A stretch of 64,000 nucleotides of DNA from Elephas maximus indicus (taxonomy: Eukaryota; Chordata; Mammalia; Proboscidea; Elephantidae): contig NC_064825.1 in assembly GCF_024166365.1 (NCBI RefSeq), forward strand, positions 104,236,480-104,300,479. The letters run 5' to 3'. The translations under genes were made by a program, and so were the position numbers. Position 1 is the stretch's first letter; every line of letters begins with the position of its first letter. This document shows positions 59,207 to 64,000 of the stretch, one piece after another. The notes under the pieces are model-generated. The model worked only from the letters and a program-made list of their open reading frames with translations. It made no database searches and was not told the DNA's origin.

Positions 59207-59850
59207 CAAAGTGTGGGTTATCCATCTAAATTTTTATTATTATCACCCTATAAAGCATTGTCCATGCCATCTCCAGTGGGTATATGACCTGTGCAGTCAG
59301 AAGGGCCCAACACTTGGTTTAATGCTTTGCTACTGTTGTCTTGAAATTGCTTGTCATTTTAGAACAAGAGACTGTGCATTAGTGTTTTGCACTGAGTCCA
59401 CAAATTGTGTACCCAAAAATTTCTTTTGTCCAGGAAAGAAACTGATTCTTCCCTACACCCTGCATTCCATCGCTCATTCAAAATATGTTTGTTGGCGAGA
59501 AATTGCTTCCCAGCCCTGATTTTAGGATTTCTGTTATACAACTGCAGTGCAGGAGAAAGTCAAGAAAGGAGATTAAAAAAAGATAAGAAGCTCATTGAAA
59601 AACAGGAGAAGTCAAGGATGAGCACCATACGGTCTATTCATGCCCAGAAACGAAAGTGGAAGGAGGAAGATTAGGCCATTGCTCATTGCTGTCACTTCCC
59701 CCTTTTGACATTATTCCACAAAAAGAAAGACCAGAGAAATAAGCTTCAAATACTTAGCTGGAGGTTAACTCTCCCTCCTTATCTTCACAGAACTCAATGA
59801 TATTTTATCAGATAGAAAGCAGAAATTATAAGAGAACTACTCACTTGGTC
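59207..59850. other. No gene confirmed; short lysine-rich frame at 59405-59674
   Basis: The first half ('cagtcagaagggcccaacac') looks like an old dispersed repeat I cannot name. An 89-codon frame ends in a Lys/Arg/Glu-rich stretch (ERRLKKDKKLIEKQEKSR) but has no relative that I recognise. Confidence 0.3.
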
Positions 59851-60000
59851 CTAAGTGCTATTCTAATTTTTTATGAGCTTAAGAAGATAGGATCCATGTT
59901 TTCTCTGTCTGTGCTGGGAAAAACAATACCGAAAGGTGACTTGCCCAGGAGGAGTTCTTAGAGGCTACAACTGGATTCAAACTCATTGGATATTCTTGAA
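59850..60000 (-). repeat. MIR-like SINE, minus strand
   Basis: 'aaaggtgacttgcccaggag' followed by 'gattcaaactcattggatat' is the inverted MIR core. Confidence 0.5.
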
Positions 60001-60184
60001 TCTCTGTCTCATGGTTTTCTGACATCCCTTGTCCTTGGGTCTTCATGGCCTTGGAGCTGGGGTATTTGTGGCTCTGAAATTCTCATGACAAGCACTGCTC
60101 GAAAGAGCAAGGAATCATTCTTACTATGAACCTGAGGACATCGCAGCAGGCAACCAAAATAGGAGCAGGTTTTAAAGGGAACTA

Positions 60185-60400
60185 TTTGTTCAGGGGAAGT
60201 AGCATGGTGCAGTGGTTCAAAGAAGACACTGGAGTCTGGTTTTCTCCATTCAAATGTGACCAGGGCAAGTTATCTGGGCTTTCTATGCTACATTTTCTTC
60301 ACATATAAAAGTATAATAATAGTACTTGCTTCATAAAGTGTTTGGGCCAATGAAATGGGTTAATATATATTAAGTCCTTAAATTACACACACAACCCAGT
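60185..60400 (+). repeat. MIR SINE
   Basis: 'agtagcatggtgcagtggtt', 'gaccagggcaagttatctgg', 'aatagtacttgcttcataaa' in MIR order. Confidence 0.65.
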
Positions 60401-60417
60401 CCTTAAATAAAAAATAG

Positions 60418-60562
60418 TGCCTCCAAAACCTACAGCTGTCATAGAGACCCTATAGAAGAGAGTAGCAGTTCCTCGTAGGGTTTCAGAGGAGCAGCTGGTG
60501 GATTCAAACAGCCAGCATTGTGGTCAGTAGTGGACCTCTTAACCGCTACACCACCAGGCTCT
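60418..60562 (-). repeat. AfroSINE
   Basis: 'gaccctatagaagagagtag' to 'accgctacaccaccaggctc'. Confidence 0.88.
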
Positions 60563-60596
60563 GTATGTACATAAAAAAAATAGTACCCCTCAAAAA

Positions 60597-60752
60597 CCAA
60601 ATCCGTTGCCCTCGTGTCAATCCTGGCTCCTAGCGACTCTATAGGACAGAGTAGAATTATCCCACAGGGTTTCCAATGAGTGGCTGGCGAATTTGAACAG
60701 CTGAACTTTTGCTTAGCAGATGAGGTCTTAATGACTAAGCTACCAGGGCCAC
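60597..60752 (-). repeat. AfroSINE
   Basis: 'ctataggacagagtagaatt' to 'tgactaagctaccagggcca', separated from the previous copy by about 35 bases. Confidence 0.88.
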
Positions 60753-60961
60753 ATGCATCTAATAAATCTTAGAAAATTATTTTTGAAAGGAAAAATATTG
60801 ACTGCTACTAACCAACTTCTAGTTGGGACAGATTTGGGCTGGTATCTAGAATTAGCAGGAACCTCATTTTGTCTCAGTCAGGACCTCTGTTGTTATTGCC
60901 CTGCTCCCTATACCCTTAGGAAAAAAGTTACTTTCTTGTATGAAAAATCCCATCTCATAGA

Positions 60962-61119
60962 TAAAACCACTGCCACCGAGTCAATTCAGACTCATAGTGA
61001 CCCTATAGGACAGAACAGAACTGCCCCGTAGAGTTTCCAAGGAGCACCTGGTAGATTTGAATTGCTGACCTCTTGGTTAGCAGCCGAAGCACTTAACCAC
61101 TGTGCCACCAGGGTTTCCA
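60962..61119 (-). repeat. AfroSINE
   Basis: 'accgagtcaattcagactca' to 'cactgtgccaccagggtttc'. Confidence 0.92.
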
Positions 61120-61288
61120 TCTCCTATATAGATATGTATTTTTTAACTTGAACATTAGGCAGTTGTCTATCGACATTGGGGGTCTTATTCAGCCCTGGGA
61201 GTCCTGTAAGCATCAAAGTTTCAGATGGTATTGAAGAATTCAGAGGTCTGGAGACAAGAGAGCTAGAATTGATTTCCACCTCAGTATA

Positions 61289-61428
61289 ACGGAGCCCTGG
61301 TGGCACAGTGGGATTAACATAGTAACAGTTGTGAGGGTGGCAAGGACCAGACACTGTTTCTTTCTGTTGTACATGGGGTTACTATGAGCGGGAACAGACT
61401 TGACAGCACTGACCAACAACAGCAACCT
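61289..61428 (+). repeat. AfroSINE-head / RTE-tail chimera
   Basis: 'ggagccctggtggcacagtg' (perfect AfroSINE head) jumps directly to RTE 3' sequence, 'gttgtgagggtggcaaggac' and 'tctgttgtacatggggttac', and ends in '(aac)n'. The tRNA-like B box and the usual body are missing. Confidence 0.8.
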
Positions 61429-61437
61429 AGTAAAAGC

Positions 61438-61640
61438 TATTATTTATTTGCTACAATATGGTAGGCAGTATGAAGACATGGCCTTATTTAATCCTCATAA
61501 GAGTCTTATGAAGTAGTTAATGCTATTCCTGTTCTCTAGAAGAATCAACTGAAGCTTGAATGATTCCAATAGCTTAGTCAAGATCACAGACCTAGTAAAT
61601 GCCTGAGGTGGGATTTGAACTCATACAGATTGACCCCCGA
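61438..61640 (-). repeat. MIR SINE, minus strand
   Basis: 'ttatttaatcctcataagag', 'gatcacagacctagtaaatg' and 'ggtgggatttgaactcatac' in inverted MIR order. Confidence 0.75.
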
Positions 61641-61644
61641 TCCT

Positions 61645-62535
61645 ACACTTTTAGGGGAGAGACATAGGTAATAAATAACTAAACATAATCAAGATAAATT
61701 TGTAGTGAAATGTGTTAAAAAAAAAAAAAAAGGCCGAACAAGTAATATGATAGAGAGTGACACAGGGAGGCAATGAACAGTCTAGTTTGTGTGTTCAACA
61801 AAGACACAAGGGTGGAATTTATAGTGTTTATCTAATCATGTCCAGGGATATGAGGCCACCAGCTGTAATGATGTGATTAAAACCATTGGAGAAGTGTTTC
61901 TGGTAGTGGGAAGGAGAATACATTTGACCTGAATGAGTACCATTATCTATTCTCCTACATTCTGATTTGAAGTTCTCTCACAATCTTAACTGTAATAATA
62001 ATAATTTAGCTCCAAATTAAAATCAGGATGAAAATAATTAAAATGTGTACTCAAGGAACCATTCTCACCCAGAAGACCTTGTGTCACTTATGGCATTGCT
62101 CTCTTGGGTGGACTCTTTGATGCAGTCAAAAGCCTTGATCTCTACCTTATTTCTTCATAACCTTTTCTTATAATTTTGACCATTTTTTTTTTTTTCCCAT
62201 GTAAAAGCCCTTTCATTCACATAGAGCAGCTGAGATTAGCTGATTGGTGTAAGGAAAGCTATCTCTTTAAGCAAATTTACACTGAATCATAATTGGCTTT
62301 TTCATTTTTTTTTTTTTTTTATAAGGCCTCGCACAATTGCTGCCCAACAAACGCCCATCTTTTTGACTTCATCCAGTACCACTCCCTCCCACATCACTGT
62401 GCTCCAGTTGGAATGGCCTCATTCTTTCCTTCGCACTTTTCTTCTTGCTTCCCAAAATGTTCCTTTTTAGGACCTGGTTCCTGTTCTTGTCTTCAACCCA
62501 TTTGCTCTATTCTCTCCCTTTCGTTAACCTTGAGA
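61645..62535. other. No gene seen; A run and T runs
   Basis: A poly-A stretch at about 61715 and T runs near 62185 and 62310. The 108-codon frame from 62293 starts in the T run and shows no motif. Confidence 0.4.
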
Positions 62536-62539
62536 CAAA

Positions 62540-62965
62540 CTGGCCCTCAGTGTCTTGAACTTGAAAAGTTCTTTTCAAAGTTGGGGCCTTTCACATATAA
62601 CAGTGCTTTCCATGAATGAAAATTCTCAGCATTTGGATCTAAGTTTAAATATCATCTTTTCAAAGAGGCCTTATCTGATTACCTTCCTTATTCATAGTGG
62701 CTTTCTTGCTTTATTTTCTGCCTCAGTGCTCTATTTGTTGTTTTAATAGCACTTACCACAGATTATAGTTACCCTAGTAAGTCATTACCTTATTTATTGC
62801 CTGACTCTACTACAAGAATATAAATTCAGAGCAGGCAGGACTTTTTCCTGATTTTTTTTTTTTGTTGTTAGCAATTGTATCCCCAGTTCATACCATATTA
62901 CCTGGTGTAAAACAGAGGCTCAGTAAATATATTTTTGTCAAATAATGATTATTGGATAAAGAATT
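62540..62965 (+). mobile_element. L2 LINE 3' fragment
   Basis: 'ttcaaagaggccttatctga', 'agcacttaccacagattata', 'gagcaggcaggactttttcc' and 'gaggctcagtaaatatattt' follow the L2 3' end order. Confidence 0.7.
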
Positions 62966-63016
62966 AGTTATTACATCTAAATTAGAAATTTTTAAAATGT
63001 GTAAAAACATCTCAGG

Positions 63017-63061
63017 AAACCCTGGTGGTATAGTGGTTAAGAACTATGGCTACTAACCAAG
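63017..63061 (+). repeat. AfroSINE head fragment
   Basis: 'gaaaccctggtggtatagtg' through 'ggctactaaccaa', then the SINE stops abruptly. Confidence 0.8.
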
Positions 63062-63127
63062 ATATCACTAATTTACCCCTACGTTGCTACATTTTTTTCT
63101 TTTAGCTAGTTGCTAAAAAGGTCGTTG

Positions 63128-64000
63128 ATATTTTCTTTTAATAATTTTTATTATGATTTAAGTGAAAGTTTACAAATCAAGTCAGTCTCTCACACAAAAA
63201 CCCATATACACCTTGCTACACACTCCCAATTACTCTTCCCCTAATGATACAGTCTGCTCTCTCCCTCCACTCTCTCTTTTCGTGTCCATTTCACCAGCTT
63301 CAAACTCCCTCCACCCTCTCGCCTTCCCTCCAGGCAGGAGATGCCAACATAGTGTCATGTGTCCACCTGATCCAAGAAGCTAACTCCTCACCAGCATCCC
63401 TCTCCAACCCATTGTCCAGTCCAACCCATGCCTGAAGAGTTGGCTTCGGGAATGATTCCTGTCCTGGGCCAACAGAAGGTCTGGGGGCCATGACCACTGG
63501 GGTCCTTCTAGTCTCAGTCAGACCATTAAAGTCTGATCTTATGAGAATTTGGGGTCTGCATCCCACTGCTCTCCTGCTCCCTCAGGGGTTCTCTGTTGAG
63601 TTCCCTGTCAGGGCAGTCTTCAGTTGTAGCCAGGCACCATCTAGTTCTTCTGGTCTCAGCATGATGTAGTCTCTGGTTCATGTGGTCCTTTCTGTCTCTT
63701 GGGCTTGTAATTGCCTTGTGTCCTTGGTGTTCTTCCTTCTCCTTTGATCCAGGTGGGTTGAGACCAATTGATGCATCTTAGATGGCTGCTTGCTTTTAAG
63801 ACCCTAGATGCCACTCTTCAGAGTGGGATGCAGAATGTTTTCTTAATAGATTTTATTATGCCAATTGACTTAGATGTCCCCTGAAACCATGGTCCCCAGG
63901 CCCCTGCCCCTGCTACGCTAGCCTTCGAAGCATTCAGTTTATTCAGGAAACATCTTTGCTTTTGGTTTAGTCCAATTGTGCTGACCTCCCCTGTATTGTG
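63128..64000 (-). mobile_element. L1 3' UTR, continues past the window end
   Basis: 'taatttttattatgatttaa' then text nearly identical to 31640-32500 of the full-length L1 (for example 'aggcaggagatgccaacata'). It has the same orientation and subfamily. The rest of the element would lie to the right. The open frames across it are shadows. Confidence 0.9.

Overview
This is mammalian nuclear DNA, almost certainly from an afrotherian and most likely an elephant or close relative. The diagnostic signal is the AfroSINE, a tRNA-headed SINE (head like 'ccctggtggtgcagtggtt', tail like 'tatgagtcagaattgactc'), present in about 20 copies together with the RTE-clade LINE from which its tail derives. The remainder is L1 of several ages, ERV-L-type proviral DNA and its LTRs, and older L2, MIR and MER5-like fossils. 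There is no bacterial content, CRISPR array, rRNA or true tRNA gene.

Only two host genes are visible, both olfactory receptors of the OR4 (OR4C-like) type. One at 26956-27902 (minus strand) is whole except for a T-run frameshift near the end of TM1. One at 56642-57571 (plus strand) is an intact 309-residue frame. Both have a plausible splice acceptor just upstream of the ATG, as expected for genes with an intronless coding exon.

The architecture is a segmental duplication in direct orientation. Copy 1 (1 to about 20340) and copy 2 (28849 to about 49840) share the same unique sequence, the same ancient AfroSINEs and the same junction between two ancient L1s. After the duplication each copy was inflated independently. 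Copy 1 received an RTE (2013-4457), a near full-length plus-strand L1 (4515-12330, with another L1 end nested at 9987-10820), an AfroSINE and a 5.7-kb minus-strand L1 (13848-19560). Copy 2 received a whole ERV-L provirus on the minus strand (30974-46729), itself interrupted by a full-length L1 inside its 3' LTR (31621-39209) and by a solo LTR (43933-45856) that carries an RTE. It also received two further solo LTRs and an AfroSINE next to a TATC microsatellite. Several insertions can be proven because the other copy retains the empty target site.

20340-28849 holds L1, RTE, LTR, L2 and MIR debris and the first receptor. 49840-56600 holds old L1, RTE, AfroSINEs, a MIR and a pyrimidine tract in front of the second receptor. 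57600-64000 is SINE-rich, with six same-orientation AfroSINE insertions, and ends in the 3' part of an L1 that runs off the window. I found no undescribed biological system. The interest lies in the relative insertion chronology, the nested structure, chimeric SINE/RTE pieces and the state of the receptor genes.
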